From: Lytechinus variegatus
Taxonomy: Eukaryota; Echinodermata; Echinoidea; Temnopleuroida; Toxopneustidae
Direction of reading: 5' to 3'
Length of the DNA stretch: 64,000 bases
Assembly (NCBI RefSeq): GCF_018143015.1
Contig: NC_054746.1
Location: 24,814,464 to 24,878,463 of the forward strand
Of this stretch, positions 11,766 to 41,936 are shown piece after piece (the stretch's first letter is position 1; each line of letters opens with the position of its first letter). The position numbers were made by a program, and so were the translations under genes. A model generated the notes under the pieces. It was not told where the DNA came from. It did no database searches and saw only the letters and a program-made list of their open reading frames with translations.

Positions 11766-13670
11766 CGTGTGGACCTAATTGGCATTTGCTTCATCACATT
11801 GGTTTCATGATATAGATTTCGCAAAGCGCTTTGCGGCGAACATTATGCATTGAGACTACATTGTCGTTTTTCTTCTTCTTCTCCAGGTCTAATTGGTGGT
11901 GGGTCTAAAAGTTTTCGCCCCCCACAAGAAAACGTTATTTTGCCTCCAGTCTTTTAAAACCCCAGCATGCAAAACAAGTGACAGTTCATGCATGAATTTT
12001 CTTACAAAATCAAAAATATATAGTATACCATGGAATTGGACATAATCATGTTTCATATACTTTCATGATTAAATTTATAATGAGTTGAGTTAGAGTCTCA
12101 AGAAAATCGCATTTTTATATATTCCCAGGGGATGCTGCGTATATTATATTTCATAGGCAGCATCCCCTGGAATTCTGGTAGGTGTGTCATAGGAGAGATG
12201 TATGAGAAAAATAATCAACATCTTGTGTTGAAACCCTTTTATTTGTTGACTTGTCAATTTTTTGGCACCAAAACGACCTTAATTTTGCATTGGTGGAGAA
12301 GAAAGAGGAGAATGGCGAGTAAATAAGATAAGGTGAGGAGAAAACTTGAAATATAAAATTTAAAAATCTTTCATGTCGCTATATAAAATTTTCGCTCGCG
12401 CTTTGCGCTCTCAATGCATGTTTGATAAGGCAGGCGCAGGCCTACATAAGATTCTTCCTCAAAAATTGTCATGATAAACTACCCTATACCATGTGAACAT
12501 AAAATTGGGTATAATTAGGGCTTATGAGATTGTTGTTTTATAAGAATATAGCTGTAAAGAGGCTGTTACGAATACCCCTTCAAAGAAACAAACAAAAATC
12601 AACTTTGAATAGCCGATCGGAGAAAACATTTGTGATTTTTTTCGCCGCCCCCCCCCCCACCTCCATCGGCAAAAGCTGATACAGTGTACGTGATTAGCCA
12701 CAAACTCAGTCTAAACTGTTTTGTAGAACTAGGTAAACATACTTGATAATTATTTTGTCATTGTATACCAGCAATTAATGATTTTTTTCTCATGTATTCA
12801 TTAAAAAAATTGTCTTTTAAAGTTTAATTTCAAGTTGGAATATTTGTCTTTGTAAATGAAAATCGTTCTACATCTAAATATTATTTCTTAATGATTCATA
12901 ATTGTCGTCTACCATTAGAATAATCCATTTAGATTAAATGAAGCCTATACGGGCCATGCATGACATGACAGATTCCCTTATCAGACCCAGTGCTATAGTT
13001 GGAGGAGGAGCGCGGCATACGCGGCGAGGTACATAGGGGCTAATTTTGAAGAAAATGTTAAAGCCTTTATCTTTTCCCTGACAAAGAAACTTTGAATTTC
13101 TTATAACCCCATGCGCCAATTTCAATGTCAAGATGATACTGTGTCTTATCATGCACTCAAAATCTTCAAAGTTTTCAGACACGCTTCGCGACTGGGGAAA
13201 TTTCATCTTTTAAAAGCCCCTGCACCAATCCATAGGATACATTATGTAGTAGCATGCAGTAAAACAAAAGTAGCATACGTTGCCTAAAATCCCACTTCCC
13301 TTATTCGCCTATTGGGACTGCATGCCATTTTTAAAACTGGTAAAAAATTAACGCTTTATTCTGTTTGTTTAATTTATTTTCCTCTGCATTCATAAAAGGC
13401 ACAAATTAGTGACGAATAATCCGGCGAATAATAAATAAAGAATGAATCTTAAACCATTCTGGAGATACTAGTATACGTGATTAAAAAAATTGCTTTGTCA
13501 CTTTATTTTACTTATTTGAATTTTAACTTGAACCTGGAGAAAATAAATGTGTTAGGTTAGAATAGAATTTCCCTTACATTTTGCAACCATGCAATAGACC
13601 ATGGACCTAGTATGTCCAAGAATAGACATATACCGGATATAAAATGATACCACTGATCTGAATACACACT
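11766..13670. other. Stretch without a recognised gene
   Basis: AT-rich, with a poly-C run near 12648 and a short inverted word pair (ccaggggatgctgc / gcagcatcccctgg) around 12125-12171. No coding or RNA gene seen. Confidence 0.5.
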
Positions 13671-13697
13671 TCGTCGCTGGTTTCGCAAACCGACGTA
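13671..13697. repeat. 27-bp inverted repeat, left copy
   Basis: Contains GTCGCTGGTTTCGCAAACCG followed by ACGTA. The exact inverse is at 16936-16962. Related shorter copies are at 13901-13920, 14001-14020 and 16751-16773. Confidence 0.85.
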
Positions 13698-13900
13698 TCT
13701 CAGCGCGCGATGCGAAAAGACAGTTTCGAGAAAAACGCATTTAAAGATTTCTTTTTTTCCAAACAATAAATTCGTACTTATTATTGTACTAGATTGTAAA
13801 TATTTTAGAATGCTAGCATACTAAGGCATTCATTCTGTCTGATGATAAGAATTTTCAGTTGCTACACATAAGAAACAAGAAGATATAAGCCAGCAAAGTG

Positions 13901-14020
13901 GTACGTCACTTCGCGAAACCAAAAAACTCGGCTCTCACAGAGAAATATGGGTGACGCATCCCTGTGCGTCCTTGAAATTTGCACCGAGACGCTAAATAAA
14001 GGTTTCGCAAACCGACGTAT
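13901..14020. mobile_element. Small fold-back element with GCAAACCGACGTA-type ends
   Basis: Left end gtacgtcacttcgcgaaacc and right end ggtttcgcaaaccgacgtat are imperfect inverses of each other, 120 bases end to end, and match the termini at 13671 and 16936. Confidence 0.6.
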
Positions 14021-14040
14021 CTCCATATGCGCGCATTGGC

Positions 14041-14862
14041 CTCCGTGTTATTTGACCCTCTTCCTTTTTTATTTTCTGTCTTTCGCTCTCTCTCATTTGA
14101 CTCTCCCTCTCTCCCCTCTTTTCATTTCTCTTTCTTTCCATCTCTCCCTCTTTTATGACTCTCTCTATCCCTCTACTCTTGTCATTTGTCTTTTTCGTTC
14201 TTTCTCTCCGTTATTTGACTTATTTTATCGCTCTATTTCTCTGCCTTTTCTTTCTTTATCATTTGTCTGTCTTCATTTCTCTTTCCCTATTTTTCTGTCT
14301 TCCTCTTCATTTCATCTCTTTATCTTTCACTGAACATTCTTTTCTTTCCTTTCTCTCATTTGTTAGTCTTCTTCTCCTTTTCATTTCTCTATCTTTCCTT
14401 TTTTTCTTTTCTCTCATTTGTTAGTCTTCCTCTCCTCTTCATTTCTCTGTATCCCACTGTATTCCTTTCTTTTCTCTCCCTCTCTCTTATTTGTTAGTCT
14501 TCCTCTCCTCTCCATTTCTGTGTATCCCTCTGTCTTCCTCTTTCTTCTCTCTCTCTATCTCTCTCTCATTTGTTAGTCTTCCTCTCCTCTTCATTTCTCT
14601 GTATCCCTCTGTCTTTCTTTTCTTTCTCTCTCTCATTTGTAAGTCTTCCTATCCTCTCCATTTCTGTGTATCCCTCTGTCTTTTTCTTTCTATCTCTCTC
14701 TCTTTCTTTCTCTTTTGTTAGTCTTCCTCTCCTTTTCATTTTTCTGTCTTCCTCTGACTTTTTTCTTTCCCCCTATCATTTCACTCACCTCCTCCACTTT
14801 TCAATTCTCTACCTCTCCCTGTTTTCTCCCCCCCCCCCGGTCCTTCCTTGGCACTCACTGAC
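14041..14862. repeat. Polypyrimidine tract and minisatellite
   Basis: About 820 bases almost purely C and T on the plus strand. From about 14350 to 14740 a 55-80 base unit recurs with the phrase ttgttagtcttcctctcc and then ttcatttctctgtatccctc. The long open frames here encode only S/L/F-rich low-complexity peptides and are not genes. Confidence 0.85.
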
Positions 14863-16220
14863 GTTTCACTTTACATTTATATCCATCCTATATTCCATTC
14901 GTATGTGAAACTTTTATCAAATTTAAATATAAATTTAATGAAATTTGATTTATGAGTGCTGGATTATCAAACATCGATTTCAGGTATGCTTGTTTGTGCT
15001 CTGCATTCATGCCTAGACTGGTCATAAGGTTATGATTACTAAAAGCTAAATTCATCTGTTAATGCGGATGGCATTATGCAATTGCTTTAAAATTTAAAAC
15101 AGAGCACATAACCTGTAATAATGAATTACTGAAGGTCTTCTTTAAAATATTACATTCCATTCGAATACCTGAAGATTTCTATAACACATGTACAAAAAAA
15201 TCAAATTATTCAGATTTCCCTTTACAGCCTCTTCTTCAATAATGGAATGTTTACATGCATTACACTTCATGGAATCTAATACTTTGCATGTAGTTAAATA
15301 CTAGATCAAAATAAGTTAGAATTTAAATATTATAAATAAGCTTAATCATGTATATTTCATTTAATACTGCAATATTATAAAATTTTCACAAACAATATTT
15401 CTGAGCATCTGCAGGTATTTGTCTGTACTCATAATAAGACACGTTGACTTCCCCAAGAAAAATGTACAACAATGAACGATAACAACAATAACAATTACAA
15501 TCAGGATCACGTCAAGAATAATCATTTGAAACTGCAAAATTAAGCAGATCAAAATGGTATGTACATAATAATCTTCTTCACACTGTGCATAACATCAATA
15601 AGGTCCGTTGATCCATTATCAAGACATCAAAGTATAAATGACATTGTATAGAATAATCAGAAGTCAAACTAATACTGATAATTTAAATTCAATAAATTCC
15701 ATTCAATTACAGTCACAATTTCAATTAATCTCTATATAAAGTCACGAATCACATCAATTTGTTTGTAGTGCAGAAAGACAAGATAAAGGTTTAATGTTTA
15801 ATTAAGAATGCATTGATTTTGCCAAACATTCTCTTTGAAGACCCCAAATGAAGCGAAAAGTGAAACTGAGAAATCAAAAGCTTGTAAGCTTTTGTTGTAA
15901 GCTAAAATGCATAATGCAAGTTTTAAACCTTTTCTCTGCTGGTCAGCTGAGTATTTTGCCTTGAAATAATTCAAATCAGCAGTATTCGAAAATAGGGGGG
16001 GGGGGTTGCTAGCCACTGCCTCGAATTATGTGAGATCTGTTTATAAAGGGTGCGACTACATGTGTTTGGGTGTGAAATATATCAAAAAAAAAATTTTCCT
16101 TTCCAGATTAGGGATTTGAAAAAAAGAAGAAATATTTTGCCGAAGAAAAAATATTATGAAAATACAAAGTATGTAAATTCAATTGCTTTGTCAAATGACA
16201 TGCAAACCAGAAAGCAAATA
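14863..16220. other. Stretch without a recognised gene
   Basis: AT-rich DNA with a run of G near 15996. No splice-bounded coding segment or RNA gene seen on either strand. Confidence 0.5.
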
Positions 16221-16221
16221 T

Positions 16222-16520
16222 TTATAATGGAAAATTTGTGCACTTCTTGCAAACATAATGTGTTGTGATTCCCATGGTGCCTTCTCTTTCCTCCACACCA
16301 TTGGAAAAGAATGTGGTTACATTCCATTTCCAAAGAGTACTAAATGAGAGGAAAGAGAAATAAGGAATCCAGATTAAGTGGACATTCACTTCTTGCAAAT
16401 ATATGTGTTCTGATTCCCACAGTATCTTCTCTTTCCTCCACACCATCGGAAAAGGATGTAGTTACATGCCAGAGAGTACTAGCTTTGAGGAAAGAGAAAG
16501 AAGGAATCCAGATTAAATTG
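16222..16520. repeat. Tandem duplication, about 150-bp unit, two copies
   Basis: Copy 1 (about 16237-16370) and copy 2 (about 16386-16515) share cacttcttgcaaa, tgtgttctgattccca, cttctctttcctccacacca, agagtact and aggaatccagatta in the same order, with moderate divergence. Confidence 0.8.
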
Positions 16521-16935
16521 AAGAAAAAAAGTCAGTTTATTGTAAAGTAATTGAATGTTATTATGAGTAATTTGAGTCACTTACAATGTTTCAATTACAA
16601 TTAGATCAATTTCTCTTTCAAAACTTCGATTACAATTACAATTACTAAAAAAATGTAATCAATTACTCTGTAATTGAGCCCAACCCTGGTATCTGTAAGT
16701 TTTGTCTGCAGAAATAAATAAAACGACATTCACAACACTGTACTTAATCCCGCGTACGTCACTTTGCGAAACCACTATTCGCTGTTTTCATCACGTACGT
16801 CAGTTTGCATGATGTCATTATTACGTCATCAAGGACTTTCCATGTCTAATTTCTTTTGGAAGTGATAGACAATTAAATATAGAGTTGAAAAATGATTATA
16901 ACTCAAAAACCAAAAAAATCAAAAAAATTGCCACT

Positions 16936-16962
16936 TACGTCGGTTTGCGAAACCAGCGACGA
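16936..16962. repeat. 27-bp inverted repeat, right copy
   Basis: Reads TACGTCGGTTTGCGAAACCA then GCGACGA, the exact inverse of 13671-13697. Confidence 0.85.
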
Positions 16963-17097
16963 CTTTAGCGACCGCAAGATGTCGCTATCCAAAATATCAT
17001 AATCCTGGAATCGTTACTTTGCCGAACTGAGTGAGAAAATGAGTCTTTGTGATTAAATTTTAGTCAATTACAACATTCACTATCTGTTTAATTGGAG

Positions 17098-17126
17098 ATA
17101 TATATATATGTGTGTGTGTGTGTGTA
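17098..17126. repeat. (TA)n(TG)n microsatellite
   Basis: A run of TA dinucleotides followed directly by TG dinucleotides. Confidence 0.9.
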
Positions 17127-17456
17127 AATTGTTTGCAATTTCAGAATAGATTGGAATGTCAATTTTCCTGATATAGGCCTATAATCATCAGAATATTTCA
17201 GCTCGCATTTTGCGATAGCATGATAAGCCTCGATAGGTGGTGGTTTCAGGGGGGCAATGCCGCCGCCCCCTCCCCCCCAACACTTGTGGCACACACAGAA
17301 AAAGGGAAGAGAAAAAGAGGAAAGAAGAAAAGCTAAGGGGGGGAATCGAGAAAAACTTTCAAGTCACTATAAACGATATAAAATTTCCGCTCAACATAAT
17401 ATCGTGCTCTCCAAAATTACGTGGAGCTTTTTTAATTTTTGCCTTTTCAAACCAAG

Positions 17457-17610
17457 ATACACTTCTTCTCCTTCTTTTTCTTCTTCTTCTCTCTTCTCCT
17501 CCTCCTCCTCCTTCTTCTTCTTCTCCTCCATCTTCTTATTCTTCTCCTTCTCCTCCTCCTTCTTTTTTCTTCTTCTTTTTTTTTCTTCTTCTTAATTCTT
17601 CTTCTTTTCC
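17457..17610. repeat. CTT/CTC-rich polypyrimidine tract just upstream of PSMC1
   Basis: About 150 bases of nearly pure pyrimidine (cttctt, cctcct repeats) on the sense strand, ending about 125 bases before the PSMC1 start codon. It could be part of the core promoter or 5' UTR. The poly-S, L or F open frames over it are low complexity. Confidence 0.85.
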
Positions 17611-17733
17611 GAGCGCTAGCTTCGTCAGCAAATTTCACGCATGCGCTGTAGAGCTTGCAAAAATATTACAGCGAAGTCATCGCGGAGAGAATCATTTCTA
17701 CACTTTGATGCGACCGAAACTGTAGCGTACATC
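17611..17733 (+). promoter_or_regulatory. PSMC1: PSMC1 promoter/5' UTR with NRF1-like and Maf half-site-like motifs
   Basis: The stretch before the ATG contains CGTCAGCAAATTT near 17623-17635, whose complement AAATTTGCTGACG looks like an AT-extended Maf half-site, and CACGCATGCGCTG at 17637-17649, which resembles an NRF1 site (core GCATGCGC). CNC/Maf control of proteasome genes and NRF1 control of housekeeping promoters are established knowledge; use of these sites here is inference. Confidence 0.4.
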
Positions 17734-35363
<17,630 letters not shown>

Positions 35364-35565
35364 GATCGATGTCCAGAATTTATTAGTTGGATGAGGGAGG
35401 GGAGAGGGGGGGGGGGTACCCAGGCATGTTAACTTATTCCATAAATGAATTTTGTTCAAAGACAAAAAAGTGTCTTTTGGGGGTTTCATGACATTTGTTA
35501 CGGTGACCCGCTCTGATGGAAAATCTGTATGTTAAGCCAAACATAAAATCTAATTTTCAAATTTG

Positions 35566-35571
35566 AATAAA
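35566..35571 (+). terminator. PSMC1: Candidate PSMC1 polyadenylation signal AATAAA
   Basis: First canonical AATAAA after the stop codon, about 200 bases downstream. Placement of the real cleavage site is inference. Confidence 0.5.
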
Positions 35572-36029
35572 CCCTAATCCTTATCTTTACATTATTCTAA
35601 ATCAAAAACTATATTACAATCCTAACTCTAACCCCATGCAGTCTGAGAAAGTAAGACCAGAGAAAATGTCTCAGGAGCAAATGTCATGTAACCTTATTTT
35701 GTGCTATTGTTCCGTTCTAAAGTAATTTTTAGGGTTGGATTTAGCTTCTCTGATTAGGGAAGTGATTACAAAAATACTAGTCTGGTATACAGCTGTGCCA
35801 TTAATCTATTGACACTGATATGTTATCTCCCTTTCTATTTATTATCAGGTGTGTTAGGATTGGTGTCCTGGGTAAACATCTCTGATTAGACAGTCATTTC
35901 ATGAAACCTCAAATTGATCCCTTGGGCTGTTTGGATAGGCACTATGGGGTATAAACATTTTTGTGTCACTGTCATAAATCAAATTTGCGGTTAGTTTTGT
36001 TGTAAGGAAATGTATTTGTCATTCCGTGC

Positions 36030-36180
36030 AGGGGCCCATTTTCATGAACACTTACTGGTACAACTGTTGTGACTTTGCCATTATGGCAACTACCATGGTA
36101 ACCTTGACTTTGATTGTTGCCATTGTAGTTGCCATAATGGCAAAGTTACAACAGTTGTAACTTTTTATGAAACGGGCCCC
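36030..36180. mobile_element. Fold-back MITE with GGGGCCC ends
   Basis: Left end ggggcccattttcatgaa and right end ttttatgaaacgggcccc are inverses, and inner arms with gccattatggcaactac pair with gtagttgccataatggc. Nearly the whole 150 bases folds on itself. Confidence 0.85.
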
Positions 36181-36352
36181 AGAAATGACGTGTGTTATTT
36201 CTACTGTACTTGCATACATTTTTATTTCTACATACAAGGTAGAATGAATCACAGACTCTTGTATCATTAAGAGCTGTGATTGATCCAGATCAATTGCAAT
36301 GTCAAGATTGATCGCAATATTGATCTCAAAACAAGTTCACAATTGAGATTTG

Positions 36353-36602
36353 ACCGGGCATGGTGGCTCAGTGGTAGAGCGTCCGCCTCATGAACGGGAG
36401 GTCGTGGGTTCGATCCTCGGCCGAGTCATACCAAAGACTTATAAAAATGGGACCTTCTGCCTTCTTGCTTGGCGCTCAGCATTTAGATTGGAGAAGGGTA
36501 ATGATAACATGTTACGTTATGCAGGGCCCGCTGGTAGAGCAGTTTCCTAACTGAAGTGGCTACCCTGGGTAAATAAAACATTATTATTATTATTATTATT
36601 AT
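36353..36602 (+). repeat. tRNA-derived SINE with ATT-repeat tail
   Basis: The head has a box A-like TGGCTCAGTGGTAGAGCG and box B GGTTCGATCC with tRNA-like spacing and a CAT in the anticodon-loop position. The body continues to a 3' tail of about eight ATT units. The arms do not form a clean tRNA cloverleaf, so it is a SINE rather than a tRNA gene. Confidence 0.85.
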
Positions 36603-39600
36603 TAATCTCATGATGCAATTAATCTGAGTCAATGACAGGTCTTTAATAAACAGGGTCCAGGCTACATCTTCAAAAGTAATAATAAAATTTTATATTGAAT
36701 AATATATTCACATAAGGAAAACAAGTTTGGTCAAAGTATTAATATTGGGATATAATTAACAAACGACTAAAGGGGGAGGGGTGTTGTGTAGATCCTGTGG
36801 TGTTTTATAAAGCTGTTCATAGGTTACGCACAACTTCATGCAGTTTGATTGTTCTTAGCGCTAAGACAGATATATAGGAATATATGTGTATCATCTAGCA
36901 CAAGAAAAGGTGACATGTTATGTGTTAAGTCATTAAAAATGATGACCAGCTTTAGAAAGCAGCCCCCTGGCTTGATTGGTTTTGATTTTGATTAATTTTT
37001 TCAATTTCCATTATGATACGAGACCGGTTACACCAAGCTATTCAAATTTATGTTTTACACTGTGATTGTCATTGCCATAATTGAATCGACGTTGATTCTT
37101 GGAACTCAGTTTGCTTATGTGACTTTTTGCTATGTCAGGAAGTTATGATTCAAGCTTTCAAGTTCATCAGAGTGATGAATTATATGAGTATTTTCTATGT
37201 TGATAATATTTGGATTCCAGTTACTTTCCATGTCAGAGTAAAAGCTTATGTACAACCAAGACTTAAATAAAACATAAAAGCAATCTACATGTACATATGT
37301 GTATTTTTTTATCATCCTTTATTCATAGTCATACATGATTACCATAATTATTTAACATTTACAGGTTATATTAATACTGCACCATCAAATTAATATTTCC
37401 ATGTGCTCCATATAAAATTACCACTTATTAAATAAGATTTACAAATAACCAACAACTCTTGCTTACAAGTTGTAACAGCCCATTAACACCAAATTGTCAT
37501 CCATATACACATTGCACCATTTAAATTGACTCGTAGAAAAAAAATAAACCAGTCTTTTGTGAGAAAATATTCAAATTAATATAGCCTTCATGAATACAAC
37601 CATACATATACATATAAAATTTCCAAAAAATGCATACACCCCAACCATGAATGAATTGACATGTTAATTTATAAAACACATAACAAGCTGAGATAATATA
37701 TGCGTTTTGTATCCTCTGGCAAAAGGTGCTACTTGAATTAAGTTATAATAATTATCTTATTCAATAGAGCAATTTACAATGCTCTAAAATGTGTATGGAA
37801 GCTTAAAAATGCCACCCAATTGTTAAGATAATCTCGGCAGATTGAGATCTTATGACTAAAAAAACCAAAGCATAATTTCTTGGATCTCATCATGAAGACA
37901 TGCCTTGGAAGAGATGATCAGATGGTGATATTCTGGATCTTATCATGTCTACATCTTTTAGAAGAGACGATTAAATGGCAGGATCTCAGATATGGAAAGC
38001 AGAGACGATATGATCCTGGATCTTATGTCTAAATCCTGTCTTACAAAGAGTAATGATTGATCTGATCAATCACAACTATGGACGGCCATCAAAATCTATT
38101 ATTACAAAGCAATATTTGAGCAATTTTTTCCCAAAATATGTTCAAAACAAGCCTTGTGATGTAAAATTCACTAAAATGTATGTACTATGGTATAGTCATA
38201 AATCACTAATGTTACAAACACTGCACAAACATTACTGTTGTTTACATTCTCAAATGTGATTTGCATGTTTACTAATGGCTACAACACAAGGGAGATAATC
38301 CTTTACCAGACATTTCAAAGGATGTTTTGCACATAGCACACTTAACATGAGTAACCTTTCAGTCATGAAACCTTTTGTGTACATAAACAGTAAAACTACT
38401 TGTACAGATACCTACTTTGAAAGCTTAAATAATAACTCTGTGCATGGGGTGTGTACAAGATCTCATTTCACAATATTTAAAGCACAATGCAGTTTTGATA
38501 GGCACTCAAAAAACAAATTATTAGTTTCTTTTTAACCAGTAATAAGCCACACAAGCAAAACTAGGTTGCTGCAAAGTTTCATTCTTTTCAATTACAATCC
38601 AAAATATTTTGTTATAAATTTGTTGTCAACTACTTGTATTCATCTCATGAGGGAATAGTATCCTGGTTTTGCCTCCTGTCTTGCTACTGATCAATATAAG
38701 AAACCACCAATTGTTTTTGGAGTCCTATTAAAACTGAAATAGAAATATAGAACAATTTTCAGTCAAAGCATTTGAAAGGGTCAATTTTCAAGATAATGAT
38801 TTACTCAAACCTCTTATCTTGCTCCACATCTGATAAAATGAGAAACTGCAACCCGTCAAAACTTTGAGATGGAATTTTCTTGTACAGGAATCCCGGTTGA
38901 TGCAATGGTTTTGAATTATGTATTTTACAACATACCTGTACACTAGACACTCATTAGCTTACATTTACTGACTAGGCATGTGACTCAACTGTCTAACAAA
39001 ATAACAGGCTGTTGAATATAAAAATTAAATTCATACAATTTCCTGATCATGATTGAAATAATGACATGACAATGAATAGCAATTTCCTCAAATACATGTA
39101 TTAATTATTTATGTGTCGTACACAACCTCCTGTTTTCCTGTTTGAAAAAAGACTTGCCACTGTGGACAATGTCTTTAGTTTGATTCAAAAACTGCAATAT
39201 TCTCTTTCAAGTGGAAAGTGAAAACAATCATTTTTAGCTTTCACATGGGTTTTTTATGTTCTTTAGAAAAAATACATACTGTATGATTAATGGTCATTTG
39301 CTGCAAAAAAAAATCAATATTTGCCAGTTACCTCAAGAGTTTGTTCCACACTTCAATCTAACAAGTAACGACTAGAAGTTCTGCTTTATCTTTTAACAAA
39401 TAATGAGGTCAATGTACAAAACAATAAGGAAGGAGAAACTTTTAATATCACATGATATAGGAGCAAACAGTCTAAATGAACCAGTTAATTGTACTCCTAC
39501 ACATAAGTGTAGGAGTACAATATGTTTTCAAGTTCTGTAACATCATGGTTTGAATAATTGTCCATGGCATTTGAAAGCAGAGTTTGAAGTTTGTTTCGAC

Positions 39601-40836
39601 AAATTTCAAGCCATCATGATTTGCAATTAGAATAACTTTAACCTAGAGAAACTTTATCACCATCATCAAGCAGGGAAACAGATAAAAATCATGGAAAATC
39701 CAGAGTGGGAGTGGGTAGCATCTTATTGGTGACTTTTTTTTAAAGGTGTCAGGAATGGTTGCTGTTATCAACTTTGATGCAATGTAATAATGAAGTCCAA
39801 TTGAGTCACCTTTTTTAAGTCACAAGCATGTATGGGACCAAAGAAAAATGTGCAGGTTTTGCAACATGTCATGTAAATTACTGTAAGTTTGCTCTATAAG
39901 ATGTCAGATTCCAAAATCAATAAATTGCGAGTAATTCAAAACGTTACCTGAATTGAGAAACATTCCCACATCACATCTGTCTGAAAAATACTACAATGTT
40001 TCTTTGTCTAGTTGTGTATAACATTTTAAATACTGCTTCATTGTCTCCATGCAATGGCTCCAAAATATCTGAGTGAATGTTTGTACCACCTAGTACACTC
40101 GGTCCAAAGGGCCTTTTGCATTTTCTAGTTTTTAGACCAAGTTTTATGGAGAACCATCTCTTACCAATGCTGCCCCTTCACTTTGGAATATCACCCCATA
40201 ATTATGCAAAGAACTCTTCTACATCCAAGTTAATATCTACTTTAAATCATACTTATTCATAAAGTACTTCATGAGTCAGTGTTACGACTGCCAGCACCAG
40301 TCACTTTTATGTCTTTTTCAAAGAGTGCATACGGATGCATTTGGCAGTGATGAACACTACATGTACCGTATATCAGAATGTTGCAATTATTTATTACTAT
40401 TATGGTCAGTCAAACCATATTTTATCATATGAATGAGGGGCCATTTGATGACAATCCTTTGCAGTCTCCTATTCATAAAACCTGTCATTTACAGAATTTA
40501 ACATATTCAATACTCTTTTTTTTTCTTTCATTAAGGAGGAATTATGATTACATGGCTGTAAAAAATATGGCAAATTATTTTTTTCTTTCCCAATAGTTTC
40601 TCAATCAGTAATCCATGACCTGCATGTGTCATATAGCAAGCAGTTTAATCCCACTGATTATCACAGAATAACCATGGTTACATTTTTGGCACTAAAAACT
40701 TTGAATTTCAACCACAGTTTACTAATTAATTAATATTCTTGATTTGCCAATTATCATGGAGGTCTGTTGGGTTTGAGAGTATAGTAATCACAGATTGGCC
40801 CTGAAACATATTGAACTATTTATGCAAATTTTTATT
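36603..40836. other. Intergenic stretch between the 3' ends of PSMC1 and RNASET2, no gene recognised
   Basis: AT-rich, largely unique-looking DNA with no recognised coding segment. Part could be a long 3' UTR of the minus-strand RNASET2 gene, but nothing in the sequence proves it. Confidence 0.45.
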
Positions 40837-41936
40837 GTCTCACCTGCGAAGCAGAGTGAGACTATAGGCGCCGCTTTTCCGACGGCGGCGGCGACGGCGG
40901 CGGCGGCGGCGGCGGCGTCAACATCAAATCTTAACCTGAGGTTAAGTTTTTGAAATGACATCATAACTTAGAAAGTATATGGACCTAGTTCATGAAACTT
41001 GGCCATAAGGTTAATCAAGTATTACTGAACATCCTATTAAAGTTTCATGTCACATGACCAAGGTCAAAGGTCATTTAGGGTCAATGAACTTAGACCATGT
41101 TGGAGGAATCAACATTGAAATCTTAACCTGAGGTTAAGTTTTTGAAATGTCATCATAACTTAGAAAATATATGGACCTAGTTCATGAAACTTGGACATAA
41201 GGTTAATCAAGTATCACTGAACATCCTGCATGAGTTTCACGTCACATGACCAAGGTCAAAGGTCATTTAGGGTCAATGAACTTTGGCCGAATTGGGGATA
41301 TCTGTTGAATTCCCATCATAACTTTGAAAGTTTATGGATCTGATTCATGAAACTTGGACATAATAGTAATCAAGCATCACTGAATATTTTGTGCAAGTTT
41401 CAGGTCTCATGATTAAGGTCAAAGGTCATTTAGGGTCAATGAACTTTGGCCGAATCGGGGGTATCTGTTGAATTACCATCATAACTTTGAAAGTTTATTA
41501 GTCTAGTTCATTAAACTTGGACATATGAGTAATCAAATATCACTGAACATTCTGTGTGCGTTTCAGGTCACATGACCAAGGTCAAAGGTCAATGAACTTT
41601 GGCCGAATTGGGTGTATCTGTAGAATTACCATCAAAACTTTGAAAGTTTATGGATCTGATTCATGAAACTTGTACATAAGAGTAATCAAGTATCACTGAA
41701 CATCCTGTGCGAGTTTCAGGTCACATGATCAAGGTCAAAGGTCATGTAAGGTCGATGAACTTTGGCCATGTTGGGGTTTTTTGTTGAATAACCATCATAT
41801 CTCTGTAAGTTTATTGGTCTAGTTCATAAAAAGTGGACATAAGAGTAACCATGTATCACTGAACATCTTGTGCGAGTTAGAGTAGTATTCAAAGTCAGCA
41901 CTGCTGCTATATTGAATCGCGTGATGCAGGTGAGAC
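40837..41936. mobile_element. Terminally inverted element with five internal ~163-bp satellite units
   Basis: Ends GTCTCACCTGC (40837) and GCAGGTGAGAC (41926-41936) are perfect 11-bp inverses. A CGG microsatellite follows the left end. The interior repeats a unit containing catcataactttgaaagttt, ttcatgaaacttggacata and AGGTCAAAGGTCA. The last motif starts at 41061, 41253, 41416, 41579 and 41732 (spacings 192, 163, 163, 153). No coding. Confidence 0.85.
40874..40918. repeat. (CGG)n microsatellite
   Basis: About 14 CGG-type triplets with occasional CGA, inside the element at 40837-41936. Confidence 0.9.

Noticed and set aside
13947..14908. Several long serine/leucine/phenylalanine-rich open frames
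   Set aside because: They read through a CT-rich low-complexity tract with a minisatellite; composition alone keeps them open.
17237..17725. 162-codon open frame upstream of PSMC1
   Set aside because: Low-complexity polypyrimidine translation overlapping the PSMC1 promoter and 5' UTR; ends just before the real start codon.
36353..36430. Possible tRNA gene
   Set aside because: Box A and B words are present, but the stems do not pair into a full cloverleaf and it continues into a SINE body with an ATT tail.
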